A stretch of 64,000 bases of DNA from Schistocerca nitens (Eukaryota; Arthropoda; Insecta; Orthoptera; Acrididae): contig NC_064621.1 of assembly GCF_023898315.1 (NCBI RefSeq), positions 538,925,383 to 538,989,382 on the forward strand. The letters run 5' to 3'. A program made the translations under genes and the position numbers. Below are positions 30,145 through 41,479 of this stretch, piece by piece. Each line of letters starts with the position of its first letter. Position 1 is the stretch's first letter. Under the pieces are notes generated by a model, which was given only the letters and a program-made list of their open reading frames with translations, was not told the origin of the DNA and searched no databases.

Positions 30145-30205
30145 ATTCTAGAGACAGAGGGCTGGCTGACGCCCACAGTAAAAAGCTGTGAGCTGTTTAG
30201 CGACT

Positions 30206-30305
30206 CATGGAACGTATATCGAAAAGACAGATAAGATGCCATAGATATTTAGTGTTTCATAGAACATATATCGAAAAGACAGATTAGACGCCATTGGGTG
30301 GGGAG
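30206..30305 (+). repeat. Imperfect 61-bp-period duplication in the LINE J endonuclease region
   Basis: TCATGGAACGTATATCGAAA (from 30206) and TCATAGAACATATATCGAAA (from 30267) start two similar blocks that both continue through AAAGACAGAT and GCCAT. Only one copy is expected in the element. Confidence 0.75.
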
Positions 30306-31841
30306 GGTTCATTGAAGTTGACAAAAATATTGTCCCTACTAAGCTCGAATTTCAGTGTGATGCTTAAGTTATCTGGTAGCGTATAACAAAACTAATTGAA
30401 ATCGAGTTAATTGTTGGATGTTTCTACCGGCACCTGATTCCGCTCATCCAAAGAAGGTCTACGGGCATTAGCGCGGGAATATCCAAATAACGCAATATTA
30501 GTTGGAGGTGAATTTAACTACCGAAAATAGACCGGTAACTCTATGGACTCTTGCAGGGGATACAAACAGACAGTTTTGCGAAGTACTTTTGAACATGATT
30601 TCTGAAAACTGTCTTGAACAGCCAGTTCGACAGCCCACATGCAAATAGAAATATTTTGGACCTTGTAGCTACGAACAGACTGACCTTCTCGACGGCGTCA
30701 CTGTAGAGACAGGGATTAATGATCATGATGTCATCATAGCAACTATGTTTGAAGCTAATAAATCAATCAAGAAGGCTAGGAGAGTATTTAAGCTAGAAAG
30801 AACAGGTAAGCAGTTGTTAGCATCTCACGTAGACAATGAATTGACATCATTCCGTTCAGGTACGGTGGACGTAGAGGCATTATCGGACAGGATTGTAAAT
30901 CGCCCTTGCTGAGGAATCAAAGGCAATTGCACTCTCGTTTCAATAGAGAACGTGCAAATGACGACAGGTTCTAGTTAGTAAAGCTTCGTGCGTTTGTAAA
31001 AAGATCGATGCACGAGTCATACAACAACTTCCACCGTCATATGTTAGAAAAGATGTTCCAGAGAACCCGGGAAAATTCTGGCTCTATGTAAAATCTCTGC
31101 TATCGCTTCTATCTAGTCACTTGTTGACCAATCCGGTGTGATAGTAGAAGACAGAGAAAGTAAAAACAAAGTTTTAATTGTCGCGTTTAAAAAATTGTTC
31201 ACGCGGAAGAACCGTGCAGGCATACCATTGTTTGACAATCGCACAGACTCTCTTATGGCGGACATGGTAACAAGCATCCTTGGTGTAGAGGAGCAACTGA
31301 AAGAGTTGAAAACAAATAAGTAAGCAGGTCCAGATGGAACCAAATTCGTTTTTACAGCGAGTACTCTGCGGCGTCGGACTTTTGTTTAGCTTGCATGTAT
31401 CGTGAATCTCTCGCCCGCGCAAAATCCCAAGCGACTGGGAAAAAAACGCAGATGATTCCTGTATGTAGGACGCACAGTCTAACATAACAGTCGCGACACT
31501 TCGCCTCGATTTTGTTGCCTACTGCGCCAGCAGCGCGCCAAGCGGCCAGTAACTTAAACTGTGAGTTCGGTGCGATCGTGAAAGCGAAATCGAATAGTAG
31601 TTGCGTATTTTGGTTTGTAGAATGGCTTTTACAAATGGGGGCGTAGCGTAGCGCAATAAATTGCACTTCGAGAACTAGACTAGGAATCCATAGAGGGAAG
31701 GCAACGTTCTTTTCGAGTGTCATTACTGAGAAAATTCAGAGAACCGGCATTTGAAGCTGACTGCTGCCGACGTACATTTCGCGTAAGGACCACGAAGGTA
31801 ATACAAGAGAAATTAGGACTTATACGGAGACATATAGACAA

Positions 31842-32117
31842 ATGAAACCTCCTGGCAGGTTAAAATTGTGTGCCCGACCGAGACTCGAACTCGGGACCTT
31901 TGCCTTTCGCGGGCAAGTGCTCTACCAGAAGTAAACTGGCAGAAGTAAAGCTGTGAGTACCGGGCGTGAGTCGTGCTTCGGTAGCTCAGATGGTAGAGCA
32001 CTTGCCCGCGAAAGGCAAAGGTCCCGAGTTCGAGTCTCGGTCGGGCACACAGTTTTAATCTGTCAGGAAGTTTCATATCAGCGCACACTCCGCTGCAGAG
32101 TGAAAATCTCATTCTGG
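31842..32117. mobile_element. Palindromic tRNA-like (family T) insertion
   Basis: Two oppositely oriented tRNA-like arms, about 31843-31927 (minus) and 31988-32074 (plus), are nearly exact complements: within the 66-bp core only one base differs. The right arm shows GGTAGCTCAGATGGTAGAGC (A-box-like), CTTGCCCGCGAAAGGCAAAG (anticodon stem-loop-like) and GAGTTCGAGTCTCGG (B box). The unit is flanked by a 10-bp duplication ATATAGACAA / ATACAGACAA (31832-31841, 32118-32127) and interrupts LINE J. The same tRNA-like unit occurs in tandem at 40877-41270. Confidence 0.85.
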
Positions 32118-32249
32118 ATACAGACAACTGTTTTTCCCTCACTCTATTTGCGAGTGGAAAAGGAAATGGCTTGTACTGGTACAGGGTACCTTTTACAAAG
32201 CAACGTATGGTGGCTTGCGGATTATGTACGTAGATGCTGTGGATGTAGA

Positions 32250-32310
32250 CTAACATGGAGAGCTGCATCAAAGCAGTCTTCAGACTGAAGACTGGACAAC
32301 AACCACCGTC
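32250..32310 (+). mobile_element. LINE R 3' tail fragment
   Basis: GGAGAGCTGCATCAAAGCAG, then a tail ACTGAAGACTGGACAACAAC, matches the end of the LINE R copy at 25650-25712. It is placed directly after the LINE J 3' tail. Confidence 0.7.
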
Positions 32311-32334
32311 AAATGCAACTAACGCAAGTATACT

Positions 32335-32660
32335 ACAGGCTTGGATATGCAAATGACTGGTATTTCAACAACATCACACAAAAATTTAGGAGTAACGCCA
32401 TGTATGTTGCGAATTGACACGCAGCTATTTTTTGACCCAGAAATTGGATTTCAGTGTTGGTTGTTTGACAGAAGATTGTGTTATGCTTCTTGCAAAAGGG
32501 GGAACGATTTTACAGCCCTGCTGGTATTCGACAGCGATAGTACCGTGGCGTATAGAGAATGCCGTTTTTCGTTCCTTGACACTGCTGCTCATGTCGGTCA
32601 GGAACCAATAAGTGTCATGCGGATATGGAGTCGATGAGCAGAGTCATGCCAAACAGCGTA
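32335..32660 (+). pseudogene. Tc1 N-terminal fragment related to Tc1-C
   Basis: FSFLDTAAHVGQEPISVMRI, then WSR and after a stop AESCQTAYEGD, corresponds to LSYRDIAARVGRDPITDSRI and WNR of Tc1-C. The 5' UTR also shares ATATGCAAATGA near 32345. No catalytic domain or termini. Confidence 0.65.
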
Positions 32661-34118
32661 TGAAGGCGATAGCAGAAACTTTGTCCGAAAGTGTGCGACA
32701 GGGGTTGCAGCATACCCTGGTGACTGGAAAATAGTACTAACAGCCTCGCGTATTTAAACAAACAGCCAAGAACCTCGTTGAAAAACAGTTTCAGTTTGTT
32801 TGTGAGCTGAAAATGGCTGGTAGAGATGTTACTTATGCCATACGCGGATGCAATATTTACCAACAACAAAGCAATCTAAAGTCTTTCTATAGATTCCCGG
32901 GAAATAAAGAAATGTAAGAATGAGCTAGCGTTACTTCGTATACTTGAGAACGTTGTTATTTGTAACTTGGTTTTTGTTATTTTTTGATGTAAACAGTGGG
33001 ATATGCGCAGCAGAAGAGCAGATCTTGATGAAAAATTTACAAGACGGACCAGAGCATTTAATCAGGAGTCATGTAATATGCTCCGATAATTTTGTAGAGA
33101 AGGGCTTCTGAAATAAGAATCTGATAAACCAGGGGTAAACATTGTAAAACAATAAAATAACTATATTTCCGAGCTTTTTCAAGGATTTGCTACGTTATTA
33201 CTCTTAAGTATAACTTTTTCTCCTCGTTTTAGTATTTGGCTTGACTCTCTTCCTTCAGTTTCGTCCGATAGAAAGGAAAGTAATTTCAGACCAAGCCAAA
33301 GAAAAAGAAGGAGAGAAGAGGAAGTGGAGCAACAAGAATCAGTTGCGAACATTCAGGTTTACTTTTAAATTTCGTTTTGCTAGAAGACCGATACAGGACT
33401 GTATTGAAAACGCATTTGCCATAGGGAGAGGTAAAGTGTAAACAAGGTTACCCCAAATGTATCAGAATTTCGCAGTACTCTCTGGACAATTACGATAACC
33501 AGGTCGTTATCCCCTACACAAAGCAGTAACTGTGAACTCCATGCTGCAGCATTTCTTATTACACTAAAAGACCTGCAGGTGAGGAACCTCAATGTTTGTT
33601 TGAATTATAGGTCCATCTGTGATGTAGCCATTGATGGAGTTAAGGATACAATTGATATTGCACAAAGCAAAGAAAATAATTACATCATTTGTTCTCCATA
33701 AGCAGAAGGAACACAATGGGTGTAAAACTGATTTCATGTCAAGTGAACAAAATTATCGAGACCTTGACGCTTTTCATATACTGCAAAATAAAGGCCGAAA
33801 CAAGTAAAATCTCTTTTCTCGACGTTTTTCTCAATGAATGTGCAAAATTCTTGTCTTCTACAATATCTAACATTTGTAGCAGTCATTTAAGTTATTTTTT
33901 TGTTTGAAAGCATCCATGGAGTTCGAAACAAAACGGTCCATACACTGATGAGTCAGTGTGCAGCTGTAGAGGATGTATGTGAAAACTGCCTCTTCTTATT
34001 GGCCGACTTTATGTCGCTGGTTAAAGTAAATGTAAATAAAACAAATAACTCTTCTACATCCCAGTCGTCAAAATAGAATGTCATATAGCAGAAAATTATA
34101 CGTATGTGATCAAATAAC
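32661..34118. other. Anonymous stretch
   Basis: Frames of 60-85 codons only, none recognised. 33241-33441 encodes a basic, low-complexity peptide (DQAKEKEGEKRKWSNKNQLR) with no support as a gene. No TIR, LTR or tRNA-like head seen. Confidence 0.4.
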
Positions 34119-34133
34119 TTTTGTAACACTGTA

Positions 34134-34333
34134 GCCGGCCGCGGTGGTCTAGCGGTTCTAGGCGCTCAGTCCAGAGCCGCGCGACCGCTACAGCCGCAGG
34201 TTCGAACCCTGCCTCGGGCATGGATGTGTGTGATGTCCTTAGGTTCGTTAGGTTTAAGTAGTTCTAAGTTCTAGGGGACTAATGACCACAGATGTTAAGT
34301 CCCATAGTGCTCAGAGCCATTTGAACCATTTTT
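34134..34333 (+). mobile_element. SINE A, full length
   Basis: GCCGGCCGCGGTGGTCTAGC head to GAACCATTTTT. A 15-bp duplication TTTTGTAACACTGTA is at 34119-34133 and 34334-34348. Confidence 0.94.
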
Positions 34334-34689
34334 TTTTGTAACACTGTAAACTGTGACATAGTCAATCACATCCAGTTCTTTGAGAAATAAAATTGTTCAT
34401 TCCACAACTAAAATTTTCCTTTGTGAGAAAAGTGCCAACCTATGATTCAGTAAACGCCATTATTACATCCATTACTATATGTATGAGAGCCAAATCCAAG
34501 GCGTGTCTCACTCTTATTTCAAGCAAGGTATTACATTCTAGCAGACGATAAAAGGTGTTATCATTTTGAGGCGCTGCATGTCATGGCTGTGCATTGTCTC
34601 GTACAGAACTGATGTATTCTTGCTAAAGTTTCCACTATTTACTTTACACGCTATTTGGCTCCACTCATTTCCGTGCAAGATCTCAGTGA

Positions 34690-35010
34690 GCCCACACAGG
34701 AGGACAGACATATTGATCGTTCAGTCTACAGGATGGTACAGTGCACGTCGTGTACCTAGAAGCATGAAATGGGCTTGTTTGCAACAAGGCAAGTATGCAT
34801 ATATGGACAGTGCAAAGATAACTGTAGTGGCATATCAACACGGTGGCCATTGTAGCAGATTCCCTTGACGCACCAATGGAGAGAGTTGCGGCGTTAGTGG
34901 TTTGGTCAACAATAACGGGATACAGGAGTGGCGCCACGTCATATTTCCAGAGGAGTCCCAGGTCTGTTTAAAGTATCATGATCGGCGTATGCATGTGTGG
35001 AGGCTGTAAG
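34690..35010 (+). pseudogene. Tc1 transposase fragment
   Basis: The plus strand ends with IQEWRHVIFPEESQVCLKYH, then DRRMHVWRL, corresponding to the EWxxVIFSDESRFCLxxHDG block of Tc1. The first catalytic Asp is replaced by Glu (FPEES). Upstream coding is badly shifted. Termini not found. Confidence 0.6.
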
Positions 35011-35574
35011 GACTCAGCACCATGTCACTGGGTAGAATAAGCACAGAATAACATAGTCGGTTGATACGCAATCGACAGAGAACATGTGCAGACAACTGTA
35101 GTGGTGGGGGTTGGGGACAGGCGATGTAGGGGAAATGCCGAGTGCTGGAGGGGAAGTGCCGTCTTAAGCTGCAGCTTATGTTCACTGTTTTGTAAATATT
35201 AAGTGGAGTTACTCCAAGCCGACACTTGCATGCTGTCCACAGAAAAAGATCTACAGTCACTTCTGCTTTCGCTGTTATCTAAAAATAACTTTCAGAGAAG
35301 CATTAGGGGAGGCGAATTTTCGGTGAAACCTACATTTCTTTTGCTGTCATGTTAAAATTTGCTTCTTTTGACTAAACAACATGGAGTATACACAATGTTA
35401 CCTGAATTACATGTTGTGCAGACGCAATTGTGAGAATACTCTGAAACAGTGGTTTATTAAGTTTATTAAGTAAAGAACTGAGGAAAAGTAAGGCGAATAG
35501 CTTATGAAAAACGTACATCTTCAGTACAAAAATAAACATGTATTGTCTTCACTTATTTTGTTCTAGAATATACT
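35011..35574. other. Anonymous stretch
   Basis: No recognised coding or repeat structure. A GT-rich segment (GTGGTGGGGGTTGGGGACAG near 35101) is the only compositional oddity. Confidence 0.4.
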
Positions 35575-36125
35575 GCATTTCTCATTTCACCAGCTTTTGA
35601 TGGTCGTTATAAATTACATTCTTTCATCAAAAAAGTCTATAGTTAGTGTAATAACATGACAGATAATGAAGTCTTACAGAATAACCATATAATAAAATAC
35701 TCCTCTTCTTTGAGTGTTATCATTTGCCAAAATCTTATTTCTCTATCTCAAACCATTTTTCATTCTGTCTTTATCGCTGGCATACACGATCGCAAATGAA
35801 TGTGCTACATAAGATCAGTTTTCTTGAGATTGGTGACAGACAGAGATCTTCAACTAAGACTGAAGGAAAATTCAATATGTTAGCTAAATTTCATACGTGG
35901 AAACATATTCTGTAATATGCACCAAACACAAAATCATAGCGCCCCTAATTTTTTATTGCAAACATTTCCAAAATTCGCACAGTGTGTTACTTAAATGCCA
36001 ATATCACAATAACTATGACCATTAACGAAATGATGTGCACATAATCATGAATCTGACAAGTAAAGCTGTAAGTAAAACAAGAATGAAATTTTCTTACCGA
36101 ATATTTTCTGTAGAATCGTTTGATG
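35575..36125 (+). repeat. Unclassified dispersed repeat X, copy 1
   Basis: It aligns by eye, with many differences, to 57935-58680. Matching anchors in the same order: CATTTCACCAGCT, GACAGATAA versus GTAGATAA, GCTACATAA, TTTTCT(T/C)(G/T)AGA, ATTGCAAAC, ATGTGGAAATATCACAA versus ATGCCAATATCACAATAACT, and GAATCTGACAAGTAA versus GAAGCTGACAAATAA. No ORF, no TIRs or poly-A tail. Class unknown. Confidence 0.55.
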
Positions 36126-36289
36126 AAAACTGCAGGGCGTGTGCCTCGATACAAAACTTCTAGAATGTTTGTGTTTATTTGTTATTTTTTCGGAGTGTCC
36201 TATAACTATTATTAGATGCTGTTGGTATGCCAACCTCACAGACAGAGGCGCTGAGAATCAGTGAAACAAGCTAGTGGGATCTTTTCAGA

Positions 36290-36960
36290 TCTACACCAAT
36301 GAGGAGCAGCTGGGTGTCATTAGGTTTCTGTTAGTTCAAGGGGTGAAACCAATAGAAAATTCACCGTTGGATTGCAGTGCAATATGGTAAAATTTTTTGA
36401 GACGAATGCAAGTGTTTGAGTGAGCAGGTAAGTTCAACTGCGGTGTAACAACTGTTGTAGATTCGTGATGCCCAGGACGTTCTGTCTGCAGTCAAGAAGT
36501 ACAACAATGACAGAAATGATGACTTATACAGAAAAAATGGCGTATTACGAGTAATATTGCAGCAATGATGAGCGTTACTGTCGGATTAGCCCACCATATT
36601 GTTCATGGCGTACTTACGTACAAGAAAGTGTGCGTGAGGTGGGTTCCAAATACAATTAAAGATAGAAAGTTCCTCTGTTTGCCCCACCCATAGTATTTTC
36701 CGGATCTGGCACCTGCAGATTACCACCTTTTTTAACCCACTGAAAGAAGAAGTTAGTGACTCAACGTTTGCTGATCATGAGGAAATCCAGGTAGCAGTGT
36801 ATAACTGGTTACACACACGAAACCAAGAATTCTTTGCATGTGGAATCGAGAAGCTTCTCCAGCGCTGACATAAGTGCATATATCTTTATTGGGATTACGT
36901 TGAAGCATAAATAAATGTTTTATTCCATTCTCATAACAGATTCTACAAAAATAATTTACG
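36290..36960 (+). pseudogene. mariner transposase with internal deletion of the catalytic core
   Basis: N-terminus EEQLGVIRFLLVQGVKPIEN, later NIAAMMSVTVGLAHHIVHGV, then YKKVCVRWVPNTIKD. Immediately after it the sequence jumps to FPDLAPADYHLF (third Asp), then PLKEEVSDSTFADHEEIQVA, VYNWLHTRNQEFFACGIEKL, and ends DYVEA plus stop. About 150 residues containing the first two Asp (DETW and HDNARPH blocks) are missing. Additional frameshifts. Confidence 0.8.
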
Positions 36961-37079
36961 AATGTACTAATCATTCTGCTTATGGTCTTAAGTGTATAGG
37001 AATCATATTTAATTCGTAATTGGACTCGTTGCAGCGATATTTTCTTTTATATACATGAATTTTGGTTGCACTGCTTACT

Positions 37080-39520
37080 TTTACTGTAATGGTTTGTTTG
37101 TTTGGTTCTCCAAAACCCTAACAGCGTAAGTAGTTGAACTCAAACATTTCAGCAGATCATCCATCTGTTTCTGCCAATTCAATCTCTCATCAATGCACAC
37201 ACCCAGAAATATGGAATATTCTGCCTTAGCTACAGAATCTCATTCAAACTCTAGATTAATAAAGGTGTTGGGCCATTTACTGTTCACAACTGTATATACT
37301 TCGTTTTATCAAAATTTAATACGAGTCCATTTGCAGAGAACGACATTATTTACAATTTCCTCAGCTAATTCTTGTTTGTTGGGTGTAATAACTGTACTTG
37401 TATCATTACCAAAAAGAACTGGCTTCGCATCTTCGTGAATGTAAAGTGGCATATTAAGAACAACAAGGGACCCAAGATAGAACCTTGTGGGACACCATTC
37501 TCTGCTGATTTTTCTGCATTATGTGAACAGTTTATTTCAACCTTCAGTAATCTTCCAGTTAAATATGAATTAAACCATTTGTGCAATGTCCCACTCATGG
37601 AACTATACTTAAACTTATGTAGAAGAATTCCATGATTTACATAATAAAAGCCTTTGAGAGATCACAGATCACAGATCGTGGCGATCGTCAGTTATTCAGA
37701 GCATTTATTATTCGATCAGTGAAAGCACCTATAGCATTTTCTGTTGAAAAGCCTCTCTGAAGCCTCTCTGAAAACCAACCTGGCATTTTGTTAGTATTTC
37801 ATTTTTACAAATATATGAAGCTACTCTTCAATACATTAGTTTTTCAAGAATTTGGAACAGAGCTGTCAAAAGTGATATTGGTCTGTAGTTGTTGGCATCA
37901 GACCTACGCCCCATTTTGTGATATGGGTTAACAATAGCATATTTCAAACTGTTAGTAAAAATGCCCCTTGTTCCGTGATTTATTACGTAAGTGGCTGAGA
38001 ATCCTACTTATCTGTTGGGAACCATCAGTTCAATGCAAGCTTTTACTTTTGAGTGAGTTTACTACTTTCTTAACTTCAGAAGTAGAGTTGGGTAGAATTT
38101 CAATTTTATCAAACTGCATAGGTATTGCCTCTCTCATATATAGCTTTGCTTTTCTAATGAACATCTGGCTCCTATTTTGTCCACAACATTTAAAAATGAT
38201 TATTAGAAATATTTTAACCTCTGACGTTTTGTTAATAAGCTTTTCATCAGTTTGATAGTAAAACTGTCTTCCTGTGCTCTTGGTTGCCTTGTTTCCCTTT
38301 CAACATTATTCCAAACTGTTTTAATTTTACTATCAGGGTTGCTAATCTCTGACATAATACACATAATTCTGGACTTTTTAATAACTTTCTTTAATAAAGT
38401 ACCATAGTTCATATGATACGTGATAGTTTCTGTGTCATTACTCTTTTTTGCTATTAGATACATTTCCATTTTCCAGGTACAAGATATTTTTACCCCTGTA
38501 GTAACCCAAGGATTTTTACATGGTTTCGTAGAATTCATTTCAATGTTTTCTTAGGGAAACCGTTTTCAAAGGTAATCACAAACGTATCACGAAATAAGTA
38601 TTATTTCAAATGAGCATCAGGTTCCTGGTACATCTCAACCCAGCCTGACTGCTGCAAGCTTTCCCTAAAATTTGCAGTCGTCAAATCGTTTATTCAATAC
38701 ACCATTTTGGAGGACTGTTTTGCATTGCTGCATGGAGCTATGTCATATACTGTAACCAGCTGTGCACCATGACCAGAAAGACAATACTTAACAGGATAAA
38801 TGTTTATTTGATTAAATTTGTCTCGGTCTATGAAGATATTATCTATCAGTGTGCTGCTTTCCTACACTACCCACATAGGAAAATCAGTAACTGATGTGAA
38901 ATTGAAATAACTGAGTAATACTTAAGGATCATTCTTCCTTTCAGACCCTTTCAGACAATCTACACTGAAATCCCCACAATTAATAATTAGCCTCCCTCTG
39001 CCTGATAGATAGCATAAGGAATCCAATATTCAGAAAGAGTTAAAAATTTCCCAAAGGGGACCTACACACAGCTAGAATTATAAAATTACCATTATTTAGT
39101 TTAAGCCTGTAGGTACATGCTTCTATACGTTGCTCTGCACAGAATTCTTTAGTTTCTAAATTTTTCTAACTTTTAACACACACAACAACTCATCCTTTTT
39201 CCATATTGTCTCTACATACAAGTGCTGAAAACTTATATCCACTTACATCTACGTTTCCTGTATCTATGACTATATGGTGTTCACACATAGTACATCTATT
39301 GCAGTCTTTGTTTATAAATCTTCCAAACAAACAAGATGTTCATCCACTTTGTTTCTTAGTCCTCTTATATTCTGATGCAATACACTAACATCATTTTTCA
39401 CTGTACTTTTATAAGAATCTTGTGATATTTTAACATCTTTAATTTTGCCTGTCGCAATTTCTCATTATGCTTGATTCCTTTCAATGTTTTATCATTGAAC
39501 ACTGGTCTTAGCCTAAAAAA
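37080..39520 (-). mobile_element. LINE M (non-LTR retrotransposon), minus strand
   Basis: The order on the minus strand is a complete ORF2 layout. It starts VSVLHQNIRGLRNKVDEHLV (39400-39330), then endonuclease CTYRLKLNNGNFIILAVCRS (about 39100), LIINCGDFSVDCLKG (38980) and CLSGHGAQLVTVYDI (SDH motif reads SGH, 38790). Before the RT it has NPWVTTGVKISCTWKMEMYL and NPDSKIKTVWNNVERET. RT motif B is GVPQGSILGPLLFLI (37490) and motif C LFGNDTSTVI (37400), where FADD reads FGND. Many stops and frameshifts. Both endonuclease and RT catalytic motifs are altered. Subfamily resembles the 7920-8450 fragment. Confidence 0.8.
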
Positions 39521-39599
39521 GAGGTACTCCCATGACTTTCAGGGCCCATCCTTACGGATTTTGCTATTTTTTGATATCCTCTGTCAGTCCTACCTGTGA

Positions 39600-40380
39600 A
39601 GGATACTATACCACGCAGCGATGCTCCAGAAGAGAACGGAGAAGCGTAGCGTAGGTCTGTTTAGTGGGTTTGATGCATCTTCTAAACGTTCTGTCCACAA
39701 AACGGAGTCTTTGGTTCGTCTTCCACACAAAGTTTTCTATGTGATGGTTCCGTTTTATAGTTCGTAAAGGTACTCGTTAGGTACTTAGTTGTATCCACAA
39801 ACTAGCAATATGCGTTGATTATCGTGGAGCCGAAAAATAACGAATTCTTTTTGGTGCTCGTTTGGATTATGTCACACTTTTTCTTCTTGAGGATCAACTG
39901 CCCCTTTCGCACCTTACACGTACCTTATCTAAATCATTTTGTAAATCATACTGATCATCTGATGGTTTAACTAGACGGTAAACGACAGCGTCATCTGTAA
40001 ACGCTCTAGAAGAGTTGTTCACATTGTCTCCCATCCCAAATCGCTTAAATAGATTGAAAACAGCAGATGACTGACAACACTTCTTTGGGGAACGCCAGAC
40101 ACCGCTTTTGTTTTAGTCGCCGATACCGTCAATTAGTAAGAACTGTAACGTTTCCGACAGAAAATTACGACTCCAGCGTCCGACTGAGATGATGCTTCAT
40201 AGACACGCAATTTGATTAGTAGCCGCTTGTGAAGAGCCGTATCAAAAGACTTCTGAAAAACCTAACAATATGGAATCAGTTTGAGATCCCCTGTCGATGA
40301 CACACATTACTTCGTGCGAATAAAGAGCTGGTTGTGTTTCACAAGAACGATATTTTCTGAATCAGTGCAGACTACGCACC
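39600..40380 (-). pseudogene. LINE J reverse transcriptase remnant, minus strand
   Basis: Minus-strand pieces: GRWSRNFLSETLQFLLIDGD, SGVWRSPKKC (decayed SGVPQGS motif B), FGMGDNVNNSSRAFTDDAVV (motif C with TDD) and SDDQYDLQNDLDKVRVRCER. Comparison with FADDAVIYRLGKSSYVQNEF at 52784 shows the same family. The ends are unclear; it abuts LINE M at about 39540. Confidence 0.7.
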
Positions 40381-40576
40381 AATAGATTATTTTGTTCTAG
40401 GTATTTCATAATGTTCGAAATAGTATACGTTACAAAATCTTACCGCAAATTGATGTCAGTGATATGCGTCTACGATGCAGCAGACTACTTTATTTCCTTC
40501 CAGTCCTTAGAGATAAAACTGAAACAGAATGGAATGATGTGCCTGTATTCATTTAACGTCAGTTCACTTCGATCTC

Positions 40577-40738
40577 CTAGGTTTTCCGTGATTTCCCTAA
40601 ATCGTTTCAGGCAAGTGCCGGGTTGGTTCATTTGAAAGGGCATCACGGAATTCCTTCCCCATCCTGCCCTAAACCGAACTTGTACTCCGTCCCTAATGAC
40701 CTCGTTGTCGACGGGACGTTAAACACTAATCTTCTTCT
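40577..40738 (+). mobile_element. SINE B, 5'-truncated
   Basis: TAGGTTTTCCGTGATTTCCC, GCCGGGTTGGTTCATTTGAA, then ATGACCTCGTTGTCGACGGG and the terminal ACGTTAAACACTAATCTTC. The tRNA-like head is missing. The flanking CAGTTC repeats are too short to be called a duplication. Confidence 0.85.
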
Positions 40739-40876
40739 CAGTTCGATGCCCACTCGTGTTTGAGCCATTGTTGGTGGCAGGGGTGGCAGCTGGGTGTTCG
40801 AGAATTTCGCACCTTATATACCTCCAGATCACCTACAAATTTAGCCACATACCAGAACGATAGTATATAAGCGAAA

Positions 40877-41270
40877 CTGCAGTTGGTAGAGCATTTGACC
40901 GCGAAAGGCAAAGGTCCCGAGTTCGAGTCTCGGTCTGGCACACAGTTTTAATCTGTCAGGAAGTTTCATATCAGCGCACACTCCGCTGCAGATTGAAAAT
41001 CTCATTCTGGAAACATCCCCTAGGCTGTGGCCAAGCCATGTCTCTGTAATATCCTTTCTTCCAGGAGTGCTAGTTCTGTAAGATTCGCAGAAGTGCTTCT
41101 GTGAAGATTGGAAGGTAGGAAACGAGGTACTGGCAGAACTGAAGCTGTGGAAACGTGTCGTGAGTCGTGCTTGGGTAGCTCAGTTGGTAGAGCACTTGCC
41201 CGCGAAAGACAAAGGTCCCGAGTTCGAGTCTCGGTTTTAATCTGTCAGGAAGTTTCACAGTGTTTGATAA
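40877..41270 (+). repeat. tRNA-like family T in tandem, period 301 bp
   Basis: GTTGGTAGAGCA at 40882 recurs at 41183. Both are followed by the same anticodon-arm-like (CGCGAAAGGCAAAGGTCCCG) and B-box-like (GAGTTCGAGTCTCGG) sequence and then TTTTAATCTGTCAGGAAGTT. The spacer between them (40946-41170) includes CATATCAGCGCACACTCCGC and GAAAATCTCATTCTGG, also present after the 31842-32117 arm. This suggests a family existing as tandem or multimeric units. Confidence 0.8.
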
Positions 41271-41479
41271 TCGCTAAGGAATAGATAGATTGTTGAGCAG
41301 GAATAATCACAGGCAGTGATGTACGACATGAAACACAGTGTATACATAATATAGATGGAGTTGTACATTTACAATGAAAAATATTACATAATTTCATCAC
41401 ATGATAAAGCAGGTTAACAGACATAAATAACTTTCGTGTTTGACGGAAGTCAGCTTCCTAACATAAAGTTCGATATCGG

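Larger units (their letters stand above)
30200..32250 (+). mobile_element. LINE J (subtype 1) copy, with internal deletion and a palindromic insert
   Basis: Endonuclease-region remnants: VGCFYRHLIPLIQRR, LPKIDR and HANRNILDLVATNRL (30400-30690). Upstream-of-RT region: RKDVPENPGKFWLYVKSLLS, then VEEQLKELKTNK followed by AGPDGTKF (31290-31345) up to about 31480. From about 31685 the C-terminal part (FEADCC, EIRTYTETYRQ) leads to the 3' UTR, resuming after the 31842-32117 insert at TTTTTCCCTCACTC and ending in GTAGATGCTGTGGATGTAGA. 31487-31684 does not resemble LINE J, and the palm is missing, so a deletion with filler occurred there. A 61-bp imperfect duplication lies at 30206-30305. Confidence 0.75.

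Noticed and set aside
30001..30150. Possible CRISPR-like or short palindromic repeat in repeated GAACTTAGAACTA motifs
   Set aside because: These are SINE bodies spread over the window with no regular spacing or spacers.
31970..32050. Sequence that looks like a functional tRNA gene
   Set aside because: The fold is tRNA-like but the anticodon-loop position 33 is not T, the unit is duplicated in inverted form inside a 10-bp target duplication, and the same unit is a repeat at 40877-41270. Treated as a tRNA-derived repeat.
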